Below the pieces are notes generated by a model, which searched no databases, had not been told where the DNA came from, and worked only from the letters and a program-made list of their open reading frames with translations. DNA of 64,000 nt from Bacillus vallismortis (lineage in GTDB: Bacteria; Bacillota; Bacilli; Bacillales; Bacillaceae): the NCBI RefSeq assembly GCF_040784915.1, contig NZ_CP160797.1, positions 1,069,001 through 1,133,000 on the forward strand. Reading direction: 5' to 3'. The translations under genes and the position numbers were made by a program. Shown here in pieces: positions 1-7,845 of the stretch (positions are counted from its first letter, which is position 1; every line of letters begins with the position of its first letter).

Positions 1-469
1 CTGCGACTGTCTTCGTACCGATCTGCTTTTGCAGCGGGAATTCGGTATTCATGCCAAATAACTTCACTTGGCTTTTCAGTCCGGATGTATCGACAAGAAC
101 ATTTGGCATGGTCAGGGCTACAGTGACTGCGGCGGTTTCCATAAACTCATTGCCGGTGCTTTGTTTTCCTCCCATTCCGTAATAAAGGTAGCTTCCCAGC
201 GTGCAAAGCGGCAAAATCATCAAGGTCGAAATAACGGCAAGGACAGAAATTCGTAAATAAGACTTGCGTTTCCCATAGGCTAAAATCGCTTTTTGTTTTT
301 CTGGACTGATGCTGACATCCCAATCGTTATCGTCCTCTAGCTCGCTATCAATCAGTTCCTGATACACTTCGAGCTTCTCTAGTTCTTCCTCAAATGCGGT
401 CATTTCCCGGTCGCTCATTTCCCCATTTTTATATTGATCAAAACGCTTTTTAAATTCTTCATTCATCAT
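1..469 (-). CDS. yhdL: Anti-SigM factor YhdL, N-terminal part (cut by window edge)
   Basis: The reading frame starts at ATG 469 and runs off the left end, so only about 156 N-terminal residues are present. The first ~85 residues are charged and would be cytoplasmic. A single hydrophobic segment follows (around residues 90-115), then an extracytoplasmic part. This is the layout of a membrane anti-sigma factor. Its start overlaps the end of sigM by 11 nt within ATGATGAATGA, so the two are translationally coupled. In B. subtilis YhdL holds SigM inactive at the membrane. The identification rests on this layout and the adjacent sigM. Confidence 0.9.
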   Translation of the reverse strand, partial: MMNEEFKKRFDQYKNGEMSDREMTAFEEELEKLEVYQELIDSELEDDNDWDVSISPEKQKAILAYGKRKSYLRISVLAVISTLMILPLCTLGSYLYYGMGGKQSTGNEFMETAAVTVALTMPNVLVDTSGLKSQVKLFGMNTEFPLQKQIGTKTVA

Positions 470-950
470 TAACACCTCTATTATAAAGTGCTTTCAGCCG
501 CTGTCTGGCGCGAAATAAAACACTTTTAAAATTCGCCTCTGAAATATTCATAATATGCGATGCTTCTTTGTAATTTAGCTCTTTTAAATAATATAGCGTT
601 AAGGCCTCCCGATAATTATCGGGGAGCTCGGACATATAACCAGTCAGCACTTCCTTTATCTCTACCTGATGAGCAGGGCTCTGAACAGCACTTTGAAAGA
701 GGCTTCCGATTAAGTCATCAGAAATGGTTACTTCTTTCTTATGCTTTCTGACGTAATCAATGAAGGCGTTTCGCGCCACTTGAAAAAGCCAGGGCTTTAC
801 TTTGCTGTGATCATAGGAGTGAATGTGTATGTATGCCCGCATAAAGGTTTCCTGCAGCAAGTCCTCGGCAAGATGCTTGTCTTTTGTCATGGAGAGCAGG
901 AACCTGTAAACATCATTCATGTACATTTGATAAATTTCATCGATCGTCAC
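459..950 (-). CDS. sigM: ECF sigma factor SigM
   Basis: A 163-aa ECF (group 4) sigma factor. Region 2 is visible in the first ~70 residues (the DLLQETFMRAY stretch), and region 4 with its helix-turn-helix near residues 105-155. In B. subtilis SigM directs genes for cell wall and envelope stress. It is followed with overlap by the anti-sigma gene yhdL, and a SigM-like promoter lies just upstream, consistent with autoregulation. Length and operon match the known gene. Confidence 0.95.
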   Translation of the reverse strand: MTIDEIYQMYMNDVYRFLLSMTKDKHLAEDLLQETFMRAYIHIHSYDHSKVKPWLFQVARNAFIDYVRKHKKEVTISDDLIGSLFQSAVQSPAHQVEIKEVLTGYMSELPDNYREALTLYYLKELNYKEASHIMNISEANFKSVLFRARQRLKALYNRGVNDE

Positions 951-976
951 TGCCTTTTCTCCCCTCTATGTTATAC

Positions 977-1000
977 ACGCATAAGAAAGGTTTAAAGTTG
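977..1000 (-). promoter_or_regulatory. Autoregulatory SigM-type promoter of sigM-yhdL
   Basis: Read on the minus strand there is GCAAC, 17 nt, then CGT, 27 nt upstream of the sigM start codon. This fits the ECF pattern of an AAC-containing -35 and a CGT-containing -10. SigM is known to autoregulate; the exact assignment here is by eye. Confidence 0.6.
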
Positions 1001-1090
1001 CACATTACATGCAAACGGCTTTTTATACCTCATCAAACACCATTCCTATATAGTACCTAAAAATGGCCGCGAAAGATAGTACCGAGAAAT

Positions 1091-1116
1091 GTTTAACATT
1101 TTTTCCAGTGGGGAAA
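1091..1116 (+). promoter_or_regulatory. SigB-type promoter of yhdN
   Basis: GTTTAA at 1091-1096, a 14-nt spacer, then GGGAAA at 1111-1116, about 29 nt before the yhdN ATG. This closely fits the general stress (SigB) consensus, and yhdN is a known member of that regulon in B. subtilis. Confidence 0.7.
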
Positions 1117-1144
1117 AGAGAGTGAAAAAAGAAGGAGTGGCACA

Positions 1145-2140
1145 ATGGAATATACCAGTATAGCAGACACCGAAATAAAAGCCTCCAGAATCGGCCTGGG
1201 CACATGGGCGATTGGCGGAACCATGTGGGGAGGCACTGACGAGAAACAATCAATCAAAACCATCCGCGCCGCTCTTGATGAGGGGATCACACTGATTGAC
1301 ACCGCTCCGGCCTACGGCTTCGGGCAGTCCGAGGAAACCGTCGGGAAGGCGATCAAGGAGCACGGCAAAAGAGATCAGGTGATTCTCGCAACGAAAACGG
1401 CTGTGGACTGGAAGAACAACCAGCTCTTCCGCCATGCGAATAGAGCGAGAATCATAGAGGAAGTCGAGGCTTCTTTGAAACGGCTGCAAACGGATTATAT
1501 TGATCTTTATCAGGTGCATTGGCCCGATCCGCTTGTGCCAATTGAAGAAACGGCGGAAGTCATGAAGGAATTATATGATGCCGGCAAAATCAGGGCGATT
1601 GGCGTCAGTAACTTTTCAGTTGAACAATTGGATACATTTCGCGCCATTGCACCGCTTCAAACGATTCAGCCTCCATATAATTTGTTTGAAAGAGAAATTG
1701 AAGAGAATGTTCTTCCATATGCGAAAGACAAACAGATTACAACGATATTATACGGCAGTTTATGCAGAGGGCTGCTAACAGGTAAAATGACCGAAGAGTA
1801 CACGTTTGAGGGCGACGATCTGCGAAATCATGATCCAAAATTCCAGCAGCCCCGTTTTAAAGAGTATCTTTCTGCTGTTCATCAGTTGGATGAGCTGGCG
1901 CAGACACGTTATGGAAAATCAGTGATTCACTTGGCCGTCAGATGGATCTTAGATCAGCCGGGAGCGGATATCGCTCTTTGGGGGGCGAGAAAGCCTGAGC
2001 AGGTTGATGCGGTATCGAAGATTACAGACTGGACGCTGAGCAGTGAAGATCATAAAGACATCAATACCATATTGAAAAATACGATTTCAGACCCGGTCGG
2101 GCCCGAGTTTATGGCACCCCCGACCAGGGAGGAAATCTAA
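1145..2140 (+). CDS. yhdN: General stress aldo/keto reductase YhdN
   Basis: A 331-aa NADPH-dependent aldo/keto reductase of the AKR11 group. The usual catalytic tetrad is visible: Asp and Tyr in IDTAPAYGFG, Lys in ATKTAVDW, and His in YQVHWPD. The (beta/alpha)8 barrel is full length and soluble. It is monocistronic, with a SigB-like promoter upstream and a hairpin terminator downstream, which points to carbonyl detoxification under stress. The natural substrate cannot be read from sequence. Confidence 0.93.
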   Translation: MEYTSIADTEIKASRIGLGTWAIGGTMWGGTDEKQSIKTIRAALDEGITLIDTAPAYGFGQSEETVGKAIKEHGKRDQVILATKTAVDWKNNQLFRHANRARIIEEVEASLKRLQTDYIDLYQVHWPDPLVPIEETAEVMKELYDAGKIRAIGVSNFSVEQLDTFRAIAPLQTIQPPYNLFEREIEENVLPYAKDKQITTILYGSLCRGLLTGKMTEEYTFEGDDLRNHDPKFQQPRFKEYLSAVHQLDELAQTRYGKSVIHLAVRWILDQPGADIALWGARKPEQVDAVSKITDWTLSSEDHKDINTILKNTISDPVGPEFMAPPTREEI

Positions 2141-2141
2141 C

Positions 2142-2169
2142 AAAAGCTGAGGGCGATCCTCAGCTTTTT
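2142..2169 (+). terminator. Terminator of yhdN
   Basis: An 11-bp stem (AAAAGCTGAGG / CCTCAGCTTTT) with a 5-nt loop and a T run, immediately after the yhdN stop codon. Confidence 0.85.
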
Positions 2170-2272
2170 GGCGTTTTAACCAGAGAAATCTTAAAAATTA
2201 GTACCAGGTAATAAAAAATGTTGTTATAATAGAAGCAGAAAGAATCATTGATTACGACAAAGGAAGTGCGAT

Positions 2273-2872
2273 ATGTATAAGTTTTGTGCAAATGCTTTAA
2301 AAGTTATTCTTTCTCTTCGCGGAGGAGTGAAGGTGTATAACAAAGAAAACCTTCCGGCCGATTCAGGTTTTGTCATCGCGTGTACACACTCCGGCTGGGT
2401 TGATGTGATCACACTCGGAGTCGGGATTCTTCCTTATCAAATACACTACATGGCGAAAAAAGAGCTTTTTCAAAATAAATGGATCGGTTCGTTCTTGAAG
2501 AAAATCAATGCCTTTCCGGTAGATCGTGAAAATCCCGGACCAAGCAGTATTAAAACCCCGATTAAGCTGCTGAAAGAAGGAGAGATCGTCGGTATCTTCC
2601 CGAGCGGAACAAGGACCTCTGAGGACGTGCCTTTAAAAAGAGGCGCGGTGACAATTGCGCAAATGGGGAAAGCGCCGCTCGTTCCCGCTGCATATAAAGG
2701 ACCTTCAAGCGGAAAGGGATTATTCAAAAAAGGAAAAATGAAGCTCATTATCGGTGAGCCGCTTCAGCAGGCTGATTTTGCCCACCTGCCGTCAAAAGAA
2801 AGACTTGCAGCCATGACAGAGGCTTTAAATAACAGTATTAAAGAGCTTGAAAACAAGCTGGAACAGCTATAA
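2273..2872 (+). CDS. plsC: 1-acyl-sn-glycerol-3-phosphate acyltransferase PlsC
   Basis: A 199-aa acyltransferase that makes phosphatidic acid from lysophosphatidic acid at the membrane. The HX4D catalytic motif is at residues 39-44 (HSGWVD), and the substrate-binding motif appears as FPSGTRT near residue 112 (family usual: FPEGTR). The length matches the B. subtilis YhdO/PlsC protein. It stands alone in the usual place after yhdN. Confidence 0.92.
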   Translation: MYKFCANALKVILSLRGGVKVYNKENLPADSGFVIACTHSGWVDVITLGVGILPYQIHYMAKKELFQNKWIGSFLKKINAFPVDRENPGPSSIKTPIKLLKEGEIVGIFPSGTRTSEDVPLKRGAVTIAQMGKAPLVPAAYKGPSSGKGLFKKGKMKLIIGEPLQQADFAHLPSKERLAAMTEALNNSIKELENKLEQL

Positions 2873-2973
2873 TCCACCAGTGCCCGCATTCCCCGATTTC
2901 CCGATTGTTTATAAGTTCCTTGGCAATTAGCTATACTATATAAGGAATTAATTATTGGGAAAGGTTACGGAAA

Positions 2974-4101
2974 ATGATGAAAATTATCGTAGTAGGGGCT
3001 GGAATTCTAGGAGCGTCAACAGCGTATCAGTTAGCCAAAATGGGGGCTGAGGTTCTTGTCATAGATCGGAAAGATAAGGGACAGGCCACCCATGCAGCGA
3101 AAGGCATTATTTGTCCATGGCTGTCACCGAGGCGAAATCAGGCGTGGTACAAGCTGGCAAAGGCAGGAGCGCACTTTTACCCTTGTTTCATAGAGGAGCT
3201 TAGAAAAGCAGGCGAGATAGAAACGGGTTATGCTCCGGTTGGTGCTCTTAGTATTCATCACGAGAAAGAAAAGATTGAAAAGATTGAAAAACGGGTGCAA
3301 GAACGCAAACAAGACGCCCCGGAAATCGGAGACATTTCTTTTCTATCTGAATTCAAAACCGCCGGCATGTTTCCATTGCTGGCTAAACGGTACCATTCAA
3401 TTCATATAAGCGGAGCCGCCCGAGTGGATGGCGAGATGCTGAGAGATGCATTATTGCGTGCTGCTCATAGAATGGGCGCCGTTTATTTAACAGGCGATGC
3501 CAAGCTCCAATATCATTCGAAACGAGTGACAGGAGTAACCGTCGGTGATGAATGTTATTCTGCTGACAAGGTGATTGTTTGTGCCGGTGTATGGGCAGAC
3601 CAATTGCTGGCGCCTTTAGGCATTCGCTTTAAAGTAAGCGTGCAAAAAGCGCAGATCATATATGTACAGGTTCCTGACGCAAACAATATGGACAGCTGGC
3701 CTGCTGTCATGCCGCCTTCTAAGGAATATCTGTTAGCTTATGCTGACAAGAGAATGGCCATCGGAGCGACTCGTGAAGATGATATAGAAGGCCGTGATGA
3801 ACGGATCACGGCAGGCGGGCTGCAGGAATTGTTGAACAAAGGATTGGAAATGGCTCCTGGTTTAGCAAACAGCACCTTTCAAGAAGCAAGAGTCGGTTTA
3901 CGACCGATTACACCGGGTGATGTGCCGGTGATCGGACCTCTTCCCGGCTGGGACGGGATCATAGCGGCAAATGGCCTTGGATCGTCCGGTTTGACAATGG
4001 GACCTTATATGGGGCAACAGCTGGCGAAGCTGGCTCTTAAAATGGACGTAGACATCGATTTAGAAGAATATGATATAAAAAATGCAGCAGAAGTTCAATG
4101 A
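2974..4101 (+). CDS. FAD-dependent oxidoreductase (DAO/glycine oxidase family)
   Basis: A 375-aa protein starting with the dinucleotide-binding fingerprint GAGILGASTAYQL and an acidic strand end (IDRKD). The C-terminal region carries GLRPITPGDVPVIG and GLGSSGLTMGP, typical of D-amino-acid oxidase/DadA/ThiO-like flavoproteins. It probably oxidises a secondary amine or amino acid with FAD; the substrate is unknown. It lies between plsC and yhdP, where I do not recall a gene in strain 168, and converges on the next gene. The ATG at 2974 follows a GGAAAGG-like ribosome site at about 13 nt. I treat it as accessory. Confidence 0.75.
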   Translation: MMKIIVVGAGILGASTAYQLAKMGAEVLVIDRKDKGQATHAAKGIICPWLSPRRNQAWYKLAKAGAHFYPCFIEELRKAGEIETGYAPVGALSIHHEKEKIEKIEKRVQERKQDAPEIGDISFLSEFKTAGMFPLLAKRYHSIHISGAARVDGEMLRDALLRAAHRMGAVYLTGDAKLQYHSKRVTGVTVGDECYSADKVIVCAGVWADQLLAPLGIRFKVSVQKAQIIYVQVPDANNMDSWPAVMPPSKEYLLAYADKRMAIGATREDDIEGRDERITAGGLQELLNKGLEMAPGLANSTFQEARVGLRPITPGDVPVIGPLPGWDGIIAANGLGSSGLTMGPYMGQQLAKLALKMDVDIDLEEYDIKNAAEVQ

Positions 4102-4121
4102 ACATCCGCTGCTTTTTTGTT

Positions 4122-5024
4122 TTATATTTTGGATAATGAAAGCTGGTCCTCTGGCAGTGCTTTGAGTGAGCCGTCATTGTTTAATACAGAACGCCATGTA
4201 TAACGGGGTTCATAACCGAGGATCTTTTTCGCTTTATCAATCGCCATCAGTGTTTCATATCCTTTTATATCCCGCTTTAAAGAGACTTCCGGGAAAAACC
4301 GCTTTACCAAGTCTTCACTCGGTTCTTTCATGATGGTATCCGGCGCCGTAATGTGGAAGAGCTCATTGCCGATATTGTTTTTTTCGATTGCAAGCAGGCA
4401 AGCGTGCGCAGCGTCTCTCACATCGCAATACGCCCATGCATTTTTCTTTTGGATATCCTTTTGCTTTTCGTTCCAATGCATGCCTGGAATTTTTTCATAC
4501 TCATCAGGTTCATATATATTTGCAAAGCGGAGGGTGACAATTTGTGTATTCATCAGCTTTGAAAACATATCTGAAAGGATCTCGGTCAGACGCTTTGCCA
4601 TTGCGTAAGACGATTTTACGATTGTCGGATGCTCTTCGTCTACAGGAAGGTAGCTGAGCTCTTTCGGCACAAACGGATATCCCAGCACCGTCTCGCTCGA
4701 AGCCCATACAAGCTTACGCACTTTAAAATCTTTACAAGCCTCCAAAATATTGAAGTTAACAAGCATATTATTTTCAAATATCGCCTGGGAGGGATTTCTG
4801 ACATCGGTCGGAATATTCCCAAGATGGACCACAGCATCACAGCCCATAATAAGCTGGCATACTTGGCCGTAATCCCGCAAATCGGCTTGGATAAATGTTT
4901 TTGATGCTGATTCCTCTGTTAATACTCTATCTGATGCTGTTACATCGTGGCCGGCCTCCAATATTGTTCTTACGGCCCACCGTCCTATTTTACCTGCTGC
5001 TCCAGTTACCACTACTTTCATCAT
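4122..5024 (-). CDS. NAD(P)-dependent extended SDR / epimerase-like protein
   Basis: A 300-aa extended short-chain dehydrogenase. The N-terminal GAAGKIGRW is the GxxGxxG cofactor loop, and SYAMAK contains the YxxxK catalytic pair, preceded by the Ser of ASSETVLG. It resembles NAD-dependent epimerase/dehydratases; the sugar or other substrate cannot be told. It converges with the FAD oxidoreductase, with only about 20 nt between stop codons and a GCAGC/GCTGC hairpin plus T run (4084-4118) as shared terminator. Like its partner it looks like an accessory insertion between plsC and yhdP. Confidence 0.75.
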   Translation of the reverse strand: MMKVVVTGAAGKIGRWAVRTILEAGHDVTASDRVLTEESASKTFIQADLRDYGQVCQLIMGCDAVVHLGNIPTDVRNPSQAIFENNMLVNFNILEACKDFKVRKLVWASSETVLGYPFVPKELSYLPVDEEHPTIVKSSYAMAKRLTEILSDMFSKLMNTQIVTLRFANIYEPDEYEKIPGMHWNEKQKDIQKKNAWAYCDVRDAAHACLLAIEKNNIGNELFHITAPDTIMKEPSEDLVKRFFPEVSLKRDIKGYETLMAIDKAKKILGYEPRYTWRSVLNNDGSLKALPEDQLSLSKI

Positions 5025-5129
5025 TTCACTCCTTTTTCTTGTTTTTAAATGAGATCCAGTTCCCTGATTAGAATTCCCGAGGATTCAGTTTTTATAAAAG
5101 AATAGGGAGGTTAGAAACAAAACATAATA

Positions 5130-5160
5130 AAAAAGACACCTCAATAAAAGGTGTCTTTTT
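5130..5160. terminator. Bidirectional terminator after yhdP
   Basis: An 11-bp perfect stem (AAAAAGACACC / GGTGTCTTTTT) with a 9-nt loop. It lies 4 nt past the yhdP stop codon on the minus strand and has A/T runs on both sides. Confidence 0.85.
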
Positions 5161-5163
5161 ATA

Positions 5164-6498
5164 TTATGCTTCTTTCGGTTCTCCAGCTTCAACCAGCTCT
5201 TCTGCCGCGAGTTTTTTGACTTCAATATAAGCGACGTGGTGGCCGTCGATTTCGTTAATGATAAATTCGCAGCCTTCTTCGATGATAGAATCATCTTTTT
5301 CAACATCGTATTTTTGGGTAAGGAACCAGCCGCCGATCGTATCGACTTCTTCGTTCTCTAAATGAATGCCGAACAGGTCGTTTACTTGATCGATTAACAC
5401 TTTTCCGTCAAGAATATAATGGCCTTCGCCGATTTTGCGGATTTCGTTAATTTCATCAATATCAAATTCATCGCGGATTTCGCCGACAATTTCTTCGATG
5501 ATGTCTTCAACCGTCACAAGCCCGGCCGTACCGCCGTATTCATCAGACAGGATGGCCATGTGGACTCTGTCTTTTTGCATTTTGACAAGCAGGTCTTGGA
5601 TCGGCGCGGATTCAATGACATGAATGATCGGGTTGACGAATTGAGAAATGGTGGAATCAACAGATACCTCGCCGCTGATGCAGGCGGTCAGCACTTCTTT
5701 AATATTAATAACCCCGATAATGTTATCTTTATCGCCCTCTTCTACAGGATAGCGGGTATATTTTTCGATCTGAATGATGTCCATCATTTCAGAAATCTTG
5801 ATATCATGCGGAAGGCTGACAATTTCAGTCCGCGGAATCATAATTTCTTTCGCCAGCCTGTCGTCAAATTCAAAGATTTTATTCACATATTTAAACTCTG
5901 ACTGGTTAATTTCACCGCTTTTATAGCTTTCAGACAGAATGATTCGCAACTCTTCTTCAGAGTGAGCCAGTTCGTTTTCTGAAACGGTCTCCAGGCCAAA
6001 TGCTTTTGTCAATAACCGAGCGGAATTGTTCAAAAGCCAAATGAACGGGAACATGATGCGGTAAAACCAAATCAGCGGTTTCGCAAACAGCATAGACACT
6101 GCTTCCGCCTTTTGGATGGCGACTGTCTTAGGCGCAAGTTCTCCAACAACAACGTGCAGGAACGTGATAATGGCATACGCAAAAATAAACGATATGACAT
6201 GTGAAAGGGAACCTGGCACATTCAATTGTATGAAAAGCGGGTGAAGCAGCCTTTCAATTGTGGACTCGCCTAAAACCCCTAATCCAATGGAAGTCAATGT
6301 AATTCCGAGCTGACACGCAGATAAATATTCATCAAGATGCGTAGTCACTTTTTTTGCGGCTATTGCTGCTTTATTTCCTTCCGCGATCAGCTGATCGATT
6401 CGTGAGCCTCTGATTCTGATAATGGCAAACTCAGAGGCCACGAAAAATGCCGTCAGGGCGATTAAAACAGCAACTAAAATCAAATTCACTATGTCCAA
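5164..6498 (-). CDS. yhdP: CNNM/CorC-family membrane transporter YhdP (MpfA)
   Basis: A 444-aa protein with an N-terminal DUF21/CNNM membrane domain (about residues 1-190, four hydrophobic segments, RGSRIDQL after the first), a CBS pair (about 205-330, containing KEIMIPRTE and [11 protein letters not shown]) and a C-terminal CorC_HlyC domain (about 350-435). B. subtilis YhdP has been described as the magnesium efflux protein MpfA. It is a close paralog of YhdT at 14571. The start is TTG, preceded not by an adjacent ribosome site but by a strong one 35 nt away with a hairpin between. It follows cueR on the same strand. Confidence 0.92.
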   Translation of the reverse strand: MDIVNLILVAVLIALTAFFVASEFAIIRIRGSRIDQLIAEGNKAAIAAKKVTTHLDEYLSACQLGITLTSIGLGVLGESTIERLLHPLFIQLNVPGSLSHVISFIFAYAIITFLHVVVGELAPKTVAIQKAEAVSMLFAKPLIWFYRIMFPFIWLLNNSARLLTKAFGLETVSENELAHSEEELRIILSESYKSGEINQSEFKYVNKIFEFDDRLAKEIMIPRTEIVSLPHDIKISEMMDIIQIEKYTRYPVEEGDKDNIIGVINIKEVLTACISGEVSVDSTISQFVNPIIHVIESAPIQDLLVKMQKDRVHMAILSDEYGGTAGLVTVEDIIEEIVGEIRDEFDIDEINEIRKIGEGHYILDGKVLIDQVNDLFGIHLENEEVDTIGGWFLTQKYDVEKDDSIIEEGCEFIINEIDGHHVAYIEVKKLAAEELVEAGEPKEA

Positions 6499-6504
6499 TT
6501 AGAA

Positions 6505-6541
6505 CCTTCACTCTAGAATGAGAATGAAGGTAACACCTCCT
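6505..6541 (-). promoter_or_regulatory. Translation-initiation hairpin between SD and start of yhdP
   Basis: On the minus strand, Shine-Dalgarno AGGAGGTG (6541-6534) is followed by 3 nt, then a 26-nt hairpin (6530-6505: a 10-bp stem with one T-G pair, 6-nt loop), then 6 nt to the TTG start at 6498. Without the hairpin the SD is too far upstream (about 35 nt). If the hairpin folds and stacks, the effective spacing is about 9 nt. The paralog yhdT has the same arrangement. Confidence 0.6.
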
Positions 6542-6557
6542 GTTAGATAAAATGGTT

Positions 6558-6989
6558 TTAACTTAACAGCAGCATAAATGATTGGAACACGGCGAGCTTA
6601 TCGGGTGGGAGCTTGTTTTTCAGCTTGTCACGATCCTCGGGCTTCAGCCGTTCAAACCGATGCAAGATTCCGGAGATATTTTGATTCATATGATCAATTT
6701 CTAATGCCAGTTTACCAATTTCATCATCAAGTTTAGCTGAAGAGGGAAACTGGTTCTCCAGTCGATCTTTAATATCGGACAGGGCCAATCGCTGCTTCTT
6801 GCAATCTACAATAAATATGAGTCGTTTAAGTGCATTTTCATCGTAGTAACGGTAATTTGAACAGGATCTGGCCGGCGTAAGCAGACCGATATTCGTATAA
6901 TAATCAACTGTTCGTTTCGTTACTCCGGCAAGTTTTGCTAGTTCACTGATGCGATAAGTCTCAGCCCCATCTATATCCCTCCCAACCAT
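6558..6989 (-). CDS. cueR: MerR-family regulator CueR (YhdQ)
   Basis: A MerR-type regulator of about 143 aa: winged helix (YRISELAKLAGVTKRTVDYY), then a long dimerisation coiled coil. The start chosen (ATG 6989, MVGRDIDG) matches the remembered strain 168 protein; an upstream GTG at 7037 would add 16 residues and is less likely. In B. subtilis this gene was reported to activate the copper genes copZA. The paired cysteines in the C-terminal loop of classical copper-sensing CueR are not visible; both cysteines lie before the coiled coil. The sensing mode should therefore not be assumed from the name. Confidence 0.8.
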   Translation of the reverse strand: MVGRDIDGAETYRISELAKLAGVTKRTVDYYTNIGLLTPARSCSNYRYYDENALKRLIFIVDCKKQRLALSDIKDRLENQFPSSAKLDDEIGKLALEIDHMNQNISGILHRFERLKPEDRDKLKNKLPPDKLAVFQSFMLLLS

Positions 6990-7124
6990 CACGTTATAGT
7001 TATGAGAATAGTTTAATATATGAAGGGTGTCTTGCACAAGTTTATTGTTTTTGATGAGTTCGCGAAGCTAATTTAGGCAAGAATATAAATTTAGTGTGTT
7101 TTTTGAAAATATCATATAAAAGCA

Positions 7125-7153
7125 TTGACTAAATGATACATATTTTGCATAAT
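7125..7153 (+). promoter_or_regulatory. Strong SigA-type promoter diverging from cueR
   Basis: TTGACT at 7125-7130, an exact 17-nt spacer, CATAAT at 7148-7153. It points right, away from cueR, into the 700-bp stretch before the polyketide-type gene. Confidence 0.6.
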
Positions 7154-7158
7154 CAAGT

Positions 7159-7305
7159 GTGATACAGAACGAAACTGAAAAAGAAATAAGGGAAGCCATT
7201 CGATGTTGCGGCACGATGGTGGAACATAGGGAACATAAGCAGAGATCAAGGGAAATGGAAACAATCTCACAAGATTTCACCAGATTAATATCCTGGCGTG
7301 CTTAG
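7159..7305 (+). CDS. Possible small ORF (48 aa), doubtful
   Basis: The frame from GTG 7159 to TAG 7303-7305 encodes a charged 48-residue peptide (MIQNETEKEIREAI... ending LISWRA). Its composition looks like a real helical protein fragment. The GTG has no ribosome site and would fall almost at the start of a transcript from the promoter at 7125-7153, so it would have to be leaderless. It may equally be the eroded end of an older gene. Confidence 0.25.
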   Translation: MIQNETEKEIREAIRCCGTMVEHREHKQRSREMETISQDFTRLISWRA

Positions 7306-7845
7306 CATTGATCTTGCGAACTTTATGATATACAATTTTTTATAGCTGTATATTTGATTATGTTGTTTTTATTTTTCTGAATATTCCGATTTTAATCCTT
7401 TGCACATAAAGGAATAAATGCTGAATGACCGCACTGTATTTATTTAGGTTTCTAATCAAGGCTCTCGTACTATCAGATGGATATAGATTTGCAATTCTGT
7501 TTACTGAGCTGGACGATAAGGAGAGAAGAGAGTTCAGCGATGGTGCGGCTTGGAATTTGCGGTTTTGGCGGTTTGGCAGCCCTTTGCAAATGCTTCTTTA
7601 GTAATTCTCTTGGGAATATATTACAGGAGTTAAGTTCGCCTTTTATCAAGCTGTCTGTGACCAGCCTCATGTCCGCTTCGCAGATGAAATCATTGACTGT
7701 CGATTGAGAGTAATTAATGGTTTACATATATATATGTCGAAATTAATCTTTTATGGTCTTCGGATAATTTCGCCAAAAGAAATATTGGTCTTGCTCTGCT
7801 GTAGAATAATCAGACTTATTACAAAACAGAAAGGAAGACAAGAGA
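7306..7845. other. AT-rich intergenic region before the AT-ER gene
   Basis: About 540 bp with no gene I can support. The first part (7310-7470) is very AT-rich. Around 7473-7715 both strands have open frames; the minus-strand one reads like a protein tail but has no start with a ribosome site. There is a 14-nt palindrome ACATATATATATGT (7724-7737). I see no clear terminator or LoaP-type leader by eye. Confidence 0.5.

Noticed and set aside
7473..7716. Minus-strand frame ending ...PKPQIPSRTIAELSSLLIVQLSK and an opposite plus-strand frame
   Set aside because: The composition is protein-like, but neither frame has a ribosome site and the minus-strand frame has no start before its upstream stop except an internal ATG. 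I recognise no family. It could be a gene remnant, so no CDS is claimed.
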